The notes: generated by a model from the letters alone, not told the origin. A stretch of DNA of 64,000 nucleotides from CBDAPE01 sp965198325 (GCA_965198325.1 CBDAPE010000014.1:186001-250000), one strand, 5' to 3'. Shown: positions 43,452-53,533, counted from the first letter of the stretch. Translations and numbers: made by a program.

Positions 43452-46187
43452 ATGAGCGGCAAGGAGCTCACGAGCGCGGCGGCGACACCGGGTTTGACCG
43501 AGCCCGGTGCGGACAATCGCGCGCCGGGGCCGATTCCACGCAAGCCGGCGGCGGCCACGCCGATGTTCGCCCAGTATTTCGAGATCAAGCAAGCCCACCC
43601 TGACTGCCTCCTGTTCTACCGGATGGGCGACTTCTACGAGCTGTTCTTCGAGGACGCCATTACCGCGGCGGCGGCACTCGACATCACGCTGACCAAGCGG
43701 GGTAAGCAGGCGGGCGAAGATATCCCCATGTGCGGGGTGCCCGTGCATGCCCATGAAGCCTACCTTCAGCGGCTGATCCGTCAGGGCTTCAAGGTGGCGA
43801 TCTGCGAGCAGGTCGAGGCCCCCGCGGATGCGAAGAAGCGGGGCGCGAAGGCGCTCGTGCGCCGCGATGTGGTCCGCATCATCACGCCGGGAACGTTGAC
43901 GGAAGAGGCCCTGCTCGAATCCCGGGCACCCAACTACCTCGCCGCCCTCGCCGGAGCGCAAGGCGATCTCGCGCTTGCCTGGCTCGATATCTCGACGGGG
44001 GATTTCGCGGTCACCGCCCTCGAGCAGGCGTCGCTGGGCGCGGAACTCGCCCGCCTCTCGCCGGGTGAGTTGCTTCTCTCCGAGCGGCTGATCGAGGAGC
44101 CCGCGCTGTTCGAGCTGCTCGCCGAGTGGACGGCGGCGCTCACGCCTCTGCCTGGATCCCGCTTCGACAGCGGGCGGGCCGAACGCCGCTTGAGCGCACT
44201 CTTCGGCGTTGCCTCGCTCGACGCCTACGGCGCCTACGGGCGGGCCGCGCTCGCTGCCTGCGGCGCGCTGGTCGATTATGTCGACCTCACGCAAAAAGGA
44301 AAATGTCCCAGACTGGCGCCGCCGCGCATCGTTGAATCCGGCTCGACGCTCTCGATCGACGCCGCGACCCGGCGCAATCTGGAACTGACCCAGTCGCTCT
44401 CTGCCGAGTGCACGGGGTCCTTGCTCGCCGTAATTGACCTAACCGTCACCGGCGCGGGCGGACGGTTGCTGTTGGCCCGGCTTTCCCAGCCGCTTACCGA
44501 TCCGGGCTCGATCAACGAGCGGCTCGACGGCGTCGCGTTCTTCGTCGAAAAACCCGCCCTGCGCGAGCGCTCGCGCGAGGCTCTCGCCCGGGTTCCCGAT
44601 ATCGAACGCGCACTCTCGCGCCTCACGGTCGGTCGTGGGGGGCCGCGCGATCTGGGCGCCATCCGCGACGGTCTGGCCGGGATTCCCGGGCTTCGGCGCC
44701 TGATCTCGGACGATGGCGGGATGGGAACCCTGGCGCCGGCCGTCGATCGGGCGCTGGTCGATCTCGGTCATCACGAGCCGCTTGCCGATCGCCTCGCGAA
44801 CGCCCTCGTTCCCGAGCCGGGGCTGTTTGCACGGGACGGCAACTTTATCGCCAAGGGCCATGCCGTACAGCTCGACGAGTTGCTGGTCCTGCGCGACGAA
44901 AGCCGCCGCTTCGTCCTCAACCTCGAGGCCCGCTACCGCGAGGAAACCGGCATCGCGTCGCTCAAGATCCGCCACAACAACGTGCTGGGCTATTTTGTGG
45001 AGGTCACGCCGACTCACGCGGAGAAAATTGCCGAGCCGTTCATTCACCGTCAGACCCTGGCGTCCGCCGTGCGATATGCGACGGTCGAGCTGGGCGAGCT
45101 CGAGGACAAAATCCGCTCGGCGGCCGAGAAGGCACTGGCGCTCGAGCTCGAGCTGTTCGCCGATCTCGTCGGCGAGGTGACCGCGCGCGCCGATGAAATC
45201 GCGCTCGCGGCCCTTGCGCTGGCCGCGCTCGACGTCGCAACGGCTCTGGCGGAGCTTGCCGTCGGACGCGACTACGTCCGGCCCGTCGTCGACGACAGCC
45301 TCGCCTTCGAGGTCGAAGCCGGGCGTCACGCGGTGGTCGAGGCGATCGGCGATGCAAGCGGCGCGGCCTTCGTTGCGAACCACTGCGATCTGGGGGAGGA
45401 CGCGCGCCTGTGGCTGCTGACCGGTCCCAACATGGCGGGCAAAAGCACGTTCCTGCGCCAAAATGCATCGATCGTCATCCTCGCCCAGATGGGCTCGTTC
45501 GTGCCCGCGTCCCGGGCCCATATCGGCGTCGTCGACCGGTTGTTCAGCCGGGTCGGTGCGGCGGACGATCTCGCCCGCGGGCGTTCGACCTTCATGGTCG
45601 AGATGATCGAGACGGCGGCGATCCTCAATCAGGCCGGGCCTCGGGCCTTGGTCATCCTCGATGAGATCGGCCGGGGAACGGCGACCTTCGACGGGCTCTC
45701 GATCGCCTGGGCCACCGTCGAGCATTTGCACGCCGTCAATCGCTGCCGGGCGTTGTTCGCGACCCACTATCACGAGCTGACCGCGCTCGCCGCCTCGCTC
45801 GAGGCACTGGCCTGTCACACCATGCGGGTCAAGGAGTGGAAAGGCGACGTGGTCTTCCTGCATGAAGTCGCGCCGGGCACCGCGGATCGCTCCTACGGTA
45901 TCCATGTCGCCCAGCTCGCCGGCCTGCCGGGCACGGTGATCGTGCGCGCCGAAGAGGTCTTGGGAGCCCTGGAGAAGGGCGAGCAAGCGGGCAGCCTCGC
46001 CGCGCTGGCGGACGACCTGCCGCTGTTCGCGAGCGCCGCGCCCCAGCCCGCCGCCGCCAGGGGGCCCTCGGCGGCGGAAGCCCTGCTGGCCGAGGTCAAC
46101 GCCGACGAGTTGAGCCCCCGGGACGCGCTCGAGCTGATCTACCGGCTCAAGGAGCTCCTGGCGGAAGGCGACGGTTCAGGCGGTTGA
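43452..46187 (+). CDS. mutS: DNA mismatch repair protein MutS
   Basis: 911 residues from ATG 43452. Mismatch-binding domain with the Phe-x-Glu-type wedge region in YRMGDFYELFFEDAITAA (motif after TPMFAQYFEIK), connector and clamp domains. ABC-type ATPase: Walker A LTGPNMAGKSTFLRQNASI, Walker B LVILDEIGRGTATFDG, and H-motif ATHYHELTALA. Recognises base mismatches and recruits MutL. The 3' end overlaps the convergent methyltransferase gene by 12 bases. Intact and full length (E. coli MutS 853). Confidence 0.98.
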   Translation: MSGKELTSAAATPGLTEPGADNRAPGPIPRKPAAATPMFAQYFEIKQAHPDCLLFYRMGDFYELFFEDAITAAAALDITLTKRGKQAGEDIPMCGVPVHAHEAYLQRLIRQGFKVAICEQVEAPADAKKRGAKALVRRDVVRIITPGTLTEEALLESRAPNYLAALAGAQGDLALAWLDISTGDFAVTALEQASLGAELARLSPGELLLSERLIEEPALFELLAEWTAALTPLPGSRFDSGRAERRLSALFGVASLDAYGAYGRAALAACGALVDYVDLTQKGKCPRLAPPRIVESGSTLSIDAATRRNLELTQSLSAECTGSLLAVIDLTVTGAGGRLLLARLSQPLTDPGSINERLDGVAFFVEKPALRERSREALARVPDIERALSRLTVGRGGPRDLGAIRDGLAGIPGLRRLISDDGGMGTLAPAVDRALVDLGHHEPLADRLANALVPEPGLFARDGNFIAKGHAVQLDELLVLRDESRRFVLNLEARYREETGIASLKIRHNNVLGYFVEVTPTHAEKIAEPFIHRQTLASAVRYATVELGELEDKIRSAAEKALALELELFADLVGEVTARADEIALAALALAALDVATALAELAVGRDYVRPVVDDSLAFEVEAGRHAVVEAIGDASGAAFVANHCDLGEDARLWLLTGPNMAGKSTFLRQNASIVILAQMGSFVPASRAHIGVVDRLFSRVGAADDLARGRSTFMVEMIETAAILNQAGPRALVILDEIGRGTATFDGLSIAWATVEHLHAVNRCRALFATHYHELTALAASLEALACHTMRVKEWKGDVVFLHEVAPGTADRSYGIHVAQLAGLPGTVIVRAEEVLGALEKGEQAGSLAALADDLPLFASAAPQPAAARGPSAAEALLAEVNADELSPRDALELIYRLKELLAEGDGSGG

Positions 46188-47048
46188 GGCGAGCCGGGAG
46201 TAACCGTGCAGGAAGCGGCCCAGCCCAAACGGGTCGGTTGCCGCCAGCAGCGCCCAGACGACCATTCCCGCAGGCATGGCAACTGGCCCGGGCAGGCGAA
46301 GATAGGCGCCCACGGCATCGATCGCCGGACCGGCCGGCAGCACGCTCGGCGTTTCGAGGCGAACCAGCGACAGGCCGTGCCCGGCGGCGGCCTTCGTAAA
46401 CGACGCCCGGGTGTAGAAGTTGATATGGGTGGGCGGACAGATATTGCCTTCCCGCGCGCCCATGACGGCGACCAGCAGAGAGCCGAAATTGGGGATGCTG
46501 ACGAACAGCACGCCGCCGGGTGCCAGTAGACGGCGGCACTGCTCGAGCCAGATGCCGGGGTCGACCACATGCTCCAGGACCTGGGAGATGACGATGGCAT
46601 CGAAACAGCCGGCCGTTTCAGGGCGCCAAGCCTCGAAGGGCTGGCGCACGACGGATAGCCCGGTCTCGTCCTCGATTCGCCGGGCGAGCAGGGGGTGGAT
46701 TTCGAGCGGCGTGACCGCGAAGCCCGCCGCCTGGAAATGGGCGGAGAAGCGTCCCACACCCGCGCCGACGTCGAGCAGCCGTCCCCCGCGCACCCCGGCC
46801 CGGGCGAGCCGGTCGGCGACCAATACCGGCTCATCCGTCCCCGCCAGTGCGCGGCGCCGGTAGCTTTCGGAGTCGAGCGCATCGTCCAGTGCCACGTCCA
46901 TGTAGAACCGGTTGGTCTTGATTCGCGACGGGCGGGGAAGCGCGAAACCGTGGCCGCAGCGCCGGCATTTGCGAACGGCAAATTCACCCTTGTGCGCCCA
47001 CAGGCGGGTAGGCCCCGTGCAGACCGGGCAGGCCTCATCTTGTCCCAT
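46176..47048 (-). CDS. Class I SAM methyltransferase with N-terminal zinc ribbon
   Basis: 290 residues. Zinc ribbon with Cys7, Cys10, Cys28, Cys31 (CPVC ... CRRC). Methyltransferase_23-type domain: motif I LLDVGAGVGRFSAHF, acidic residue after motif II in VTPLEIHPLLA, FDAIVISQVLEHVVDPGIWL and GGVLFVSIPNFGSL. Such zinc-ribbon methyltransferases occur in sugar or secondary-metabolite pathways; no context for a substrate here. Convergent with mutS. Confidence 0.85.
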   Translation of the reverse strand: MGQDEACPVCTGPTRLWAHKGEFAVRKCRRCGHGFALPRPSRIKTNRFYMDVALDDALDSESYRRRALAGTDEPVLVADRLARAGVRGGRLLDVGAGVGRFSAHFQAAGFAVTPLEIHPLLARRIEDETGLSVVRQPFEAWRPETAGCFDAIVISQVLEHVVDPGIWLEQCRRLLAPGGVLFVSIPNFGSLLVAVMGAREGNICPPTHINFYTRASFTKAAAGHGLSLVRLETPSVLPAGPAIDAVGAYLRLPGPVAMPAGMVVWALLAATDPFGLGRFLHGYSRLASTA

Positions 47049-47128
47049 GGCTGCAAGGCTACGGGCGGCGCGGTATTCGGAAAAGAGAATTCATCGCCGC
47101 TGCGGTCCGCGCTATGCTCCCTGCCACT

Positions 47129-48058
47129 ATGGTGTTGCTGTTCAAGAGCCATCTTGATTCGCCCGAGGACTGGAGCGCGGCGCTGGCCGAGATCGCGCCC
47201 GATCTCGAGGTCCGCGTCTGGCCCGAGACCGGCCCGGTCGAGGAAATTGCCTACGCGCTGGTCTGGGAGCCGGGTGAGGGCGAGCTCGCGCGCTATCCGA
47301 ACCTGAAACTCATCGCCTCGCTGGGCGCGGGCGTCGATCACCTGCTGACCGATCCCGAGTTGCCTGCGAGCGTGCCGATCACGCGCATGGTCGATGCTCA
47401 ACTCACGGCCATGATGAGCGAATATTCGCTGCTCTATACCTTGCGCTTTCACCGCCGGGTCGAGGAGTACGAGGCGCAACAGCGCGCCCATGACTGGACG
47501 GTCCTGTCTCAGCCGCTTGCGGGCGAGCGCACCGTCGGCATCCTCGGACTGGGCGAGCTCGGCAGCGATCTGGCGGCCAAGCTGTTGCCGCTCGGCTTCA
47601 AGGTGGCGGGCTGGAGCAAGAGCGCCAAATCCATCGCGGGCGTCGAAAGCTTCCACGGCCCGGACGGGTTGGCGCCGTTCCTGGCCAAGAGCGCCATCCT
47701 CGTCTGCCTGCTGCCGCGCACGCCCGAGACGAAGGGCATCCTGAACAACGAAACACTGGGCCAGCTGCCCAAGGGCGCGTATCTCATCAACGTGGCGCGC
47801 GGGGACCATCTGGTCGAGGAGGATCTCATTCCGCTGATCGAGACCAGCCAACTGGCGGGCGCCGCGCTCGACGTCTTTCGCACCGAGCCGCTGCCCGGCG
47901 ATCATCCGTTCTGGGATCACCCGAAAATCCAGGTCACGCCCCACACGGCGGGCATCGCAACGCCCTGGTCGGGCGCGCCCCAGGTGGTCGAGAACATCCG
48001 GCGCGTGGAGGCGGGCGAACCGCTGGTCAACCGGGTCGATCCCGCCAAGGGATACTAG
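47129..48058 (+). CDS. D-isomer 2-hydroxyacid dehydrogenase (GhrA-like glyoxylate/hydroxypyruvate reductase)
   Basis: 309 residues from ATG 47129. NAD(P) Rossmann motif TVGILGLGELGSDLAAKLLP, catalytic Arg in LINVARGDHLVEEDL, Glu in LDVFRTEPLPGDHPFW and His in VTPHTAGIATPWS, as in GhrA-type enzymes that reduce glyoxylate or hydroxypyruvate. The stop codon lies within a 19-bp duplicated segment that received an IS5-family insertion. Confidence 0.92.
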   Translation: MVLLFKSHLDSPEDWSAALAEIAPDLEVRVWPETGPVEEIAYALVWEPGEGELARYPNLKLIASLGAGVDHLLTDPELPASVPITRMVDAQLTAMMSEYSLLYTLRFHRRVEEYEAQQRAHDWTVLSQPLAGERTVGILGLGELGSDLAAKLLPLGFKVAGWSKSAKSIAGVESFHGPDGLAPFLAKSAILVCLLPRTPETKGILNNETLGQLPKGAYLINVARGDHLVEEDLIPLIETSQLAGAALDVFRTEPLPGDHPFWDHPKIQVTPHTAGIATPWSGAPQVVENIRRVEAGEPLVNRVDPAKGY

Positions 48059-48904
48059 GGTCCGGACCCATTAAGGGGATTCCCAAAGCGGGGCTGGCAT
48101 GATTCATTGTCTCCAGCGAGGAGGCGATGGAAATGTCGGATTTCTTTTGGTTTTCGGATGCGCAATGGGCTCGGATTGGGCTTCGCTTTTGCCGACGGAT
48201 ACGCGCGGCATGGCGCGCGTTGACGATCGCCGGGTGCTGAGCGGGATCGTCCATGCCCTGAGGAATGGCGGGCGCTGGGCCGACTGTCCGCGTGAGGTCT
48301 ACGGACCGAAGAAGACGCTCTACAACCGCTTTGTACGCTGGGCGGAGCGCGGCATCTGGGAACGGATATTCAGTGCGCTGGCGGGCGGCGAAGACGCCCC
48401 CGACCGGCTGTTCATCGATTCAACCTGCATCAAGGTTCATCGCTGCGCCGGCGGCGGAAAAGGGGGGCCTTGGCCCATGGCATCGGCCGCACCAAGGGGG
48501 GCCGCAACACCAAGCTCCACGCTGTCTGCGATGCGAAAGGCAGGCCCCTCGTCCTGCTCCTGACACCAGGAAACGTCCATGATTGCAAGCTCGCCCAGCG
48601 CTGTATCGAAGCCATGCCGCCCGCCGCCGAACTCGTCGCCGACAAGGGCGATGACAGCAAAGCCCTGCGCGACTGGCTGGCAGAACGCGGAACCACGGCC
48701 GTCATCCCACCGCGCAAGAACCGCAAGGTCCAATACCATTATGACAAGACCGTCTACAGGCAGCGCAACATCATCGAGCGCATGTTTTGCCGCCTCAAGG
48801 ACTGGCGCCGTATAGCCACCCGCTTCGACCGCAACATCAAAAACTTCATCGCAGCAATCGCCCTTGCCGCCGCCGTCATCTGGTGGCTGTAATGAGTCCG
48901 GACC
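48059..48904 (+). mobile_element. IS5-family (IS427-like) element, 846 bp
   Basis: Inverted ends GGTCCGGACCCATTA (left) and GGTCCGGACTCATTA (right, reverse complement) differ at one base. Target duplication CTAG at 48055-48058 and 48905-48908. Inserted directly after the dehydrogenase stop codon. Carries a two-frame transposase. Confidence 0.88.
48127..48892 (+). pseudogene. IS427-like transposase, two frames plus an extra frameshift near the start
   Basis: N-terminus MEMSDFFWFSDAQWARIG (from 48127) must jump one base near 48183 to continue LLPTDTRGMARVDDRRVLSG. This first part ends in FIDSTCIKVHRCAGGGKGG (first Asp). A second shift (-1) at AAAAGGGGGG (48458-48467) leads into LAHGIGRTKGGRNTKLHAVC, AELVADKGDDSKAL (second Asp) and RNIIERMFCRLKDWRRIATR (Glu). 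The second site is a plausible programmed frameshift, normal for this group. The first is not and suggests an inactivating one-base loss or a read error. Confidence 0.78.
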
Positions 48905-48945
48905 CTAGACCCGCCAAGGGATACTAGAGAAGAGGGCTGGAACCG

Positions 48946-50465
48946 ATGCTCGACAGCCTGGGCCAGGTCCTTCCCGCCGCGGCGCGCGGTTCGGCGATAA
49001 GACCGCGCTGATTGTGGGTGAGCTGCGCTTTTCGTTCGCCGCGCTCGACGACCTGGCCGACCGGCTGGCCGGCGGGCTCGCCGGGATCGGGGTGAGCGCC
49101 GGCGACCGGGTGACGATCTACGCGGCGAATTCCTGGGAGTGGGTCGTGAGCTACTACGCGGTGCCGAAGCTGGGCGCCGTGCTCAACCCGATCAACGTCA
49201 TGCTGACACCCGACGAGGTCGCCTATGTGGCGAACGATTGCGGCGCCAAGGTGATCCTGGCCTCGAAGGACAAGGGCGAGGGCATCCTCGACATCAAGGA
49301 GAAGACCGGAGTTCGGGAGCTTGTCCTGTTCGGCGACGATCTGCCCGCGGGCGTTACGGCGTTCAACGCCCTGATCGAGCGGCCCGCACCGGGGTTGACG
49401 CCCGTACCGGTCGCGCCCGACGACCTCTCGACCATCTGCTATACCTCGGGCACCACGGGGCATCCCAAGGGCGCGATGCTCTCCCACCGGGCGGTGATCT
49501 ACAACACGGCGATGACGGCGACCATGCATGTCCGCACGGCGGTCGATTCGGTTGTCTCGGCGCTGCCCTGCGCCCACGTTTACGGCAATGTCGTGATGAA
49601 CGGCTGTTTCCTCTATGGCATGACCCTGGTGCTTCATCCGATGTTCGACGCGGCCACAATGCTGGCCTCGATTCAGGAGCACCGGGTCACCATGTTCGAG
49701 GACGTGCCGACGATGTTTCTCTACATGCTGGCGGACCCTGCCTTCGACGACTACGACCTCTCGTCGCTGGTCAAATGCACGGTCGGCGGCCAGACCATGG
49801 CGATTGCCAAGATGGAAGAGGTCGAAGAGCGCTTCGGCTGTCCGTTGATCGAGCTGTGGCGCATGACCGAACTTGCCGGGTTGGGCACCACGTTTTCGGC
49901 CTACGGGCCGAGGCTGCACGGCTCGATCGGCGTCGCGCTTCCCGGCGTCGAATGTCGCATCGCCGCCGTCGACGACGCGACGACAACGCTGGCGCCGGGC
50001 GAGGTGGGCGAGTTCATGGTCCGGGGCCCGATCGTCATGGACGGCTATTACGGCAACGAGACGGGCACCCGGGAGACCATCGAGCCCGACGGCTGGCTGC
50101 ACACCGGCGACGTTGCCACGATGGACGAGGCGGGCCGCGTCTTCATTGTCGACCGCAAGAAGGACATGATCCTGACCGCTGGCTACAACATCTATCCCGC
50201 CGAAATCGAGCGGGTCATCGCCGGCCACCCGGCGGTCGCCCTGGTCGCGGCCGGACCGCAGACCCATGAGACCAAGGGCGAGACTGCCAAGGCCTATGTG
50301 GTGCTCAAGGAGGCGGTGAGTTGTTCGGCGGACGAGATCATCGCCCACTGCCGCGAGAGCCTGGCCGCCTACAAGGTGCCGCGCGCCGTGCAGTTCGTTC
50401 CCGATCTGCCCAAGACCAGCACCGGGAAGATCATGCGCCGCAAACTCAAGACCCTGGACGCGTAG
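48946..50465 (+). CDS. Acyl-CoA ligase (AMP-forming), with a probable one-base deletion near its start
   Basis: The open frame begins only at GTG 49014. ATG 48946 in another frame reads MLDSLGQVLPAAA and, with one added base near 48989, continues RRFGDKTALIVGELRFSFAA, giving a 506-residue protein of normal length. Adenylate-forming motifs: P-loop STICYTSGTTGHPKGAMLSH, VFGLRA-type absent, WRMTE in IELWRMTELAGLG, and A8 hinge WLHTGDVATMDEAGRVFIVD-RKKDMI. Catalytic Lys is in LPKTSTGKIMRRKL. Activates a carboxylic (fatty or aromatic) acid to its CoA thioester; substrate not determinable. First gene of the catabolic region. Confidence 0.8.
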
Positions 50466-50477
50466 GGCACGGGCCGT

Positions 50478-52049
50478 TCAGGCGCGCTCGATCACGATGC
50501 ACCGTTCGGCGGCAATATCGGTCGAAACCTCGAGCGTGCCCTCTTCGATCCAGCGGGACGACGAGCCGTCTGCGCCCAACGCGCCCAGGGTGGCGCCGTC
50601 GCGCACCACCCGCCAAGCTTTCGAGCGGTCGAGCTGCTCGACGCGAAAGCGGGTTTCGCCCGGCGCGCCCGGGCCCGGCTCGATGACGAGAGTGAGCCGC
50701 TCGGCGAGGGCGTCGAAGATGGCCCGGCGCACGAGGATGACGGGAAAGTCGATGCCCTCGACATACGGCTCGGCGAAATGGGCGTCGTCCCACGGCTCGT
50801 TATAGAGCCGCCAGATGCCGTCCGGCACATTGAGCCGCGCCCAGGGAATGAGCGCGTTGCCGATCAGGCAGGTGACGTAGTTGTCGGTGCCCATGGCGTC
50901 GTTGCGCGGATAATAGAGGCAGCCTTCGCGCCCATCCGGGTCGAAATACCTGTCCGCATAGGCCAGCATTCCGGCAAGCGTCTCGGCGTCGCCCATCTCG
51001 GAGGCCGCAAGCGCCATCAGCCCGAAGGTCTGCACGCCCAGCATGATGGGATCGACCGCGAGGTCGCCCACCTCGCTGTCAGGCGAGCGGTTATAGGCGG
51101 TGTCGTCAACGCCCAGCGTGCCGTCGGGCATCGGGCGGACCAGCCGCTTGCGCACGTTGGGATAGACGCTCTCGGTATAGTCGGGCTTCCAAGGATGCAT
51201 CATGGCGCACCACCAGGCGTCGGTCAGCCCGCCCTCGAGAACCTCCTCCCGGCGCACGGTGATGTAGACCGGAAGCTCCTCGCAGCAGGTCGAAGTGAAG
51301 AGGTTGGAGCGTTTCTTCCAGGCCTCTTCGAAGCGTTGGGTGAGGACCGGGGCGATCTCGGTGCCGTGGACATGATCGTAGTGGTGAAAGCCCAGGAGCG
51401 GCGTCTGGTTGCAGACCACGAAGATCGCGTTGGGCTCGCATTCGCAACCCAAATAGTTGTTGCGTTCGAATTCCTTGAGAATCGCCTGGCCCAGGCTCTT
51501 GTGATCGTAGGCGAAGGTTTCGGGCCCGATGCCCCGGAAGACCGACTTGAACTCGAAGGAGAGCGAGCCGGGCGCGTTGTAGCGGCCGGTGCGGTAGAGC
51601 ATCTCGTAGAGCCCGACCATCTTGAACAGATGGCCGCTATACATGATGTTCTGGCGCACCACCGGATCGAGCCAGCCCTCGCCCAGCTCCTCGAGGTCGG
51701 GGTCGAACACCTTGCTGCCGCGCGATGCGGTCTCCCAGTAGCCCCAGACGTCGAAGCGCAGCATCTTCTCGATCAGCTTCTCGAAGATGCCGCGGTAGAG
51801 TTCGCGCCAGGCGGGCGTGCGGTGATACTGCGCGGCCGCCACGGCATAACTCATCATGGCGAGCTGGTAGCGCAGCGCGTCGTCGCCTTCCTGGCCGGGC
51901 TCGAAGCTGCCCATATGGGCCCAGTCACCGGGAATTTGGTCGGCGAGGCGCGTGAAATGGCGGAGATGGCCCAGCTGTTCGTCGTCGAGCCGGTATTCGT
52001 CGGGGTTGGCGTTTCGGCGGGGCCGCCGATCCTCAGCCCGGGCACCCAT
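50478..52049 (-). CDS. Linalool dehydratase/isomerase-like protein
   Basis: 523 residues from ATG 52049 (AGAGG upstream; ATG 52073 also in frame). Sections align to LinD of Castellaniella: VWGYWE (LinD VWGDWE), NIMYSGHLFKMVGLYEM with His140 at LinD His129, and CEPNAIFVVCN with Cys204 and Cys213 at the LinD active-site cysteines 171 and 180 (same nine-residue spacing). FHHYDHVHGT corresponds to LWVYDRLHGT. An (alpha/alpha)6 barrel is expected. The C-terminal 130 residues are additional relative to LinD (about 397 aa). No signal peptide, whereas LinD is periplasmic. Role probably (de)hydration of an alkenol or a related carbon skeleton; substrate unknown. Convergent with the acyl-CoA ligase. 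Confidence 0.72.
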   Translation of the reverse strand: MGARAEDRRPRRNANPDEYRLDDEQLGHLRHFTRLADQIPGDWAHMGSFEPGQEGDDALRYQLAMMSYAVAAAQYHRTPAWRELYRGIFEKLIEKMLRFDVWGYWETASRGSKVFDPDLEELGEGWLDPVVRQNIMYSGHLFKMVGLYEMLYRTGRYNAPGSLSFEFKSVFRGIGPETFAYDHKSLGQAILKEFERNNYLGCECEPNAIFVVCNQTPLLGFHHYDHVHGTEIAPVLTQRFEEAWKKRSNLFTSTCCEELPVYITVRREEVLEGGLTDAWWCAMMHPWKPDYTESVYPNVRKRLVRPMPDGTLGVDDTAYNRSPDSEVGDLAVDPIMLGVQTFGLMALAASEMGDAETLAGMLAYADRYFDPDGREGCLYYPRNDAMGTDNYVTCLIGNALIPWARLNVPDGIWRLYNEPWDDAHFAEPYVEGIDFPVILVRRAIFDALAERLTLVIEPGPGAPGETRFRVEQLDRSKAWRVVRDGATLGALGADGSSSRWIEEGTLEVSTDIAAERCIVIERA

Positions 52050-52219
52050 GGCATCCTCTCTTGTGCAGGCCATTCAATCTAGCGCGCCTGAAGGTCATGC
52101 ACAAACCGGTGGTGCCACGCCGACCGTCCGGGCCTGCCGGATTCGGTAGGTGACCCCAACCCGGATTCGGGCTAAAAAATACGGCAAAGATCAAACCGTG
52201 TGACGGAGAGAGGGAGATT

Positions 52220-53410
52220 ATGGTCGAACGCTATTTTCCGCTGGAGGAATACGAAGCCCGCTGGTCCAAGGTCGAGGACGAGATGAAGAAGAAAGGCCTG
52301 GACGCGGCCATCGTCTGGAGCCGTTCGGCGGGTACGCACGACGGCTGCGCCGACGCGCTTTATCTTGCGAACTTCTATTCGACCAACTCGGGAACCCAGC
52401 CCGATTCGACCAAGCATCACGGCATCGGCTTCAACGCCGTGCTTCTCCAGATCGGCGAGGAACCGGAACTGATCTGCGACGAGCCGCCGCCCGAGCATCT
52501 GGTTGCGACCACGCGTCACCGTTGGAGCCTCAACCCCATCCAGGCGGCCATGGACGCGGTGCGCGAGCGCAATATCGGCGGCAAGGTGGCGTTCTGCGGC
52601 ACGGAACTGTTTCCCATGAAATACTGGGCCGAGCTTAAGGCGGGGCTGCCCAACATCGACTGGCAGTTCGAGGATCACCTGACCGAGAACGCGCGGCTGA
52701 TCAAGAGCCCCCGCGAACTCGATGCGTTTCGCGAGGGCGGCGAAATCGTGACCGGGGCGCTCGGCCTGTTGATCGGCGGGCTGGTCGCGGGCAAGAGCGA
52801 GGCCGAGGCGGCCGCCGACGCGGTGGCCGAGGTGACCCGCCAAGGCGGCTCGGTCTTCATGATGCCGGTCAACCACGGCGAGCTGATCGAGTTCTTTTGC
52901 CGCAACCCGCTCGACGGTTACTCGACCGACGTTCCCGAGCAGGGCGATCTGGTGCGCGGCTGGGTCTACGGACCCATCTGGCAGGGCTACTGGATCGATC
53001 CCGGGCGCACGGCAGTGTGCGGCGGCAAGCCGAGTCCTGAGCAGAAAGAGCTGGTCGAAGCCTGCGGCGGGCTGATCACGGAGCTGGCCGAAATGATCAA
53101 GCCCGGCGTGCGGGTCGGCGACGTGGCGCGGCGCGGCAACGAGATCGAAGCCGAATTCGGCGGCACGCTCGATCAGGCGCACCAGAAATGGCCGTTGTTC
53201 GGTCACGGCAACGGGTTGTTCTGGGAGCCGCCCTGGCTGGCCGAGGATCTGGGTCATGAAGACTTGGTCTATCGGGAGGGCATGGTCGCCAGCACGGAGG
53301 CCTTCCTTTCACGCGAGGGTGTCGGCTCGGCGGGTTTCGAGCAGAACTTCATCGTCACCGCCGACGGCATCGAATACATTACGAACACGCCCATGTACTG
53401 GTGGGACTAG
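52220..53410 (+). CDS. Creatinase-like M24 family protein, paralog 1
   Basis: 396 residues, GGGAG upstream. N-terminal creatinase domain starting YFPLEEYEARWSKVEDEMKK, shared with the two paralogs downstream, and C-terminal pita-bread domain. Of the five M24 metal ligands, the second Asp (GYWIDPGRT, Asp260), His329 (FGHGNGLFWEPP), Glu360 (GMVASTEAF) and Glu374 (AGFEQNFIV) can be placed. The first Asp position, 11 residues before Asp260, is Val249. Loss of a ligand argues against classical di-metal peptidase activity and resembles creatinase, a metal-free C-N hydrolase of the same fold. Cytoplasmic. Confidence 0.85.
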   Translation: MVERYFPLEEYEARWSKVEDEMKKKGLDAAIVWSRSAGTHDGCADALYLANFYSTNSGTQPDSTKHHGIGFNAVLLQIGEEPELICDEPPPEHLVATTRHRWSLNPIQAAMDAVRERNIGGKVAFCGTELFPMKYWAELKAGLPNIDWQFEDHLTENARLIKSPRELDAFREGGEIVTGALGLLIGGLVAGKSEAEAAADAVAEVTRQGGSVFMMPVNHGELIEFFCRNPLDGYSTDVPEQGDLVRGWVYGPIWQGYWIDPGRTAVCGGKPSPEQKELVEACGGLITELAEMIKPGVRVGDVARRGNEIEAEFGGTLDQAHQKWPLFGHGNGLFWEPPWLAEDLGHEDLVYREGMVASTEAFLSREGVGSAGFEQNFIVTADGIEYITNTPMYWWD

Positions 53411-53533
53411 GCGGCGCGTCCCGACCGGACCAGGGCAGCGGAGCGGCCGAAATCGGCCGGCCTCGGCAAAACAAAGAAATCGCCGCATAACGGCCGACGG
53501 GGGCATCCCTGCCGGCAGAGAGGGAGAGAAGCC

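Larger units (their letters stand above)
48041..48928. repeat. 19-bp tandem duplication split by the IS5-family insertion
   Basis: CCCGCCAAGGGATACTAG occurs exactly at 48041-48058 and 48910-48927. Removing the IS and one CTAG leaves two adjacent copies of the 19-mer CCCGCCAAGGGATACTAGA, so a tandem duplication preceded the insertion. Confidence 0.75.

Noticed and set aside
46139..47944. 601-codon minus-strand ORF
   Set aside because: Shadow across the methyltransferase and the dehydrogenase, both of which have clear motifs in other frames.
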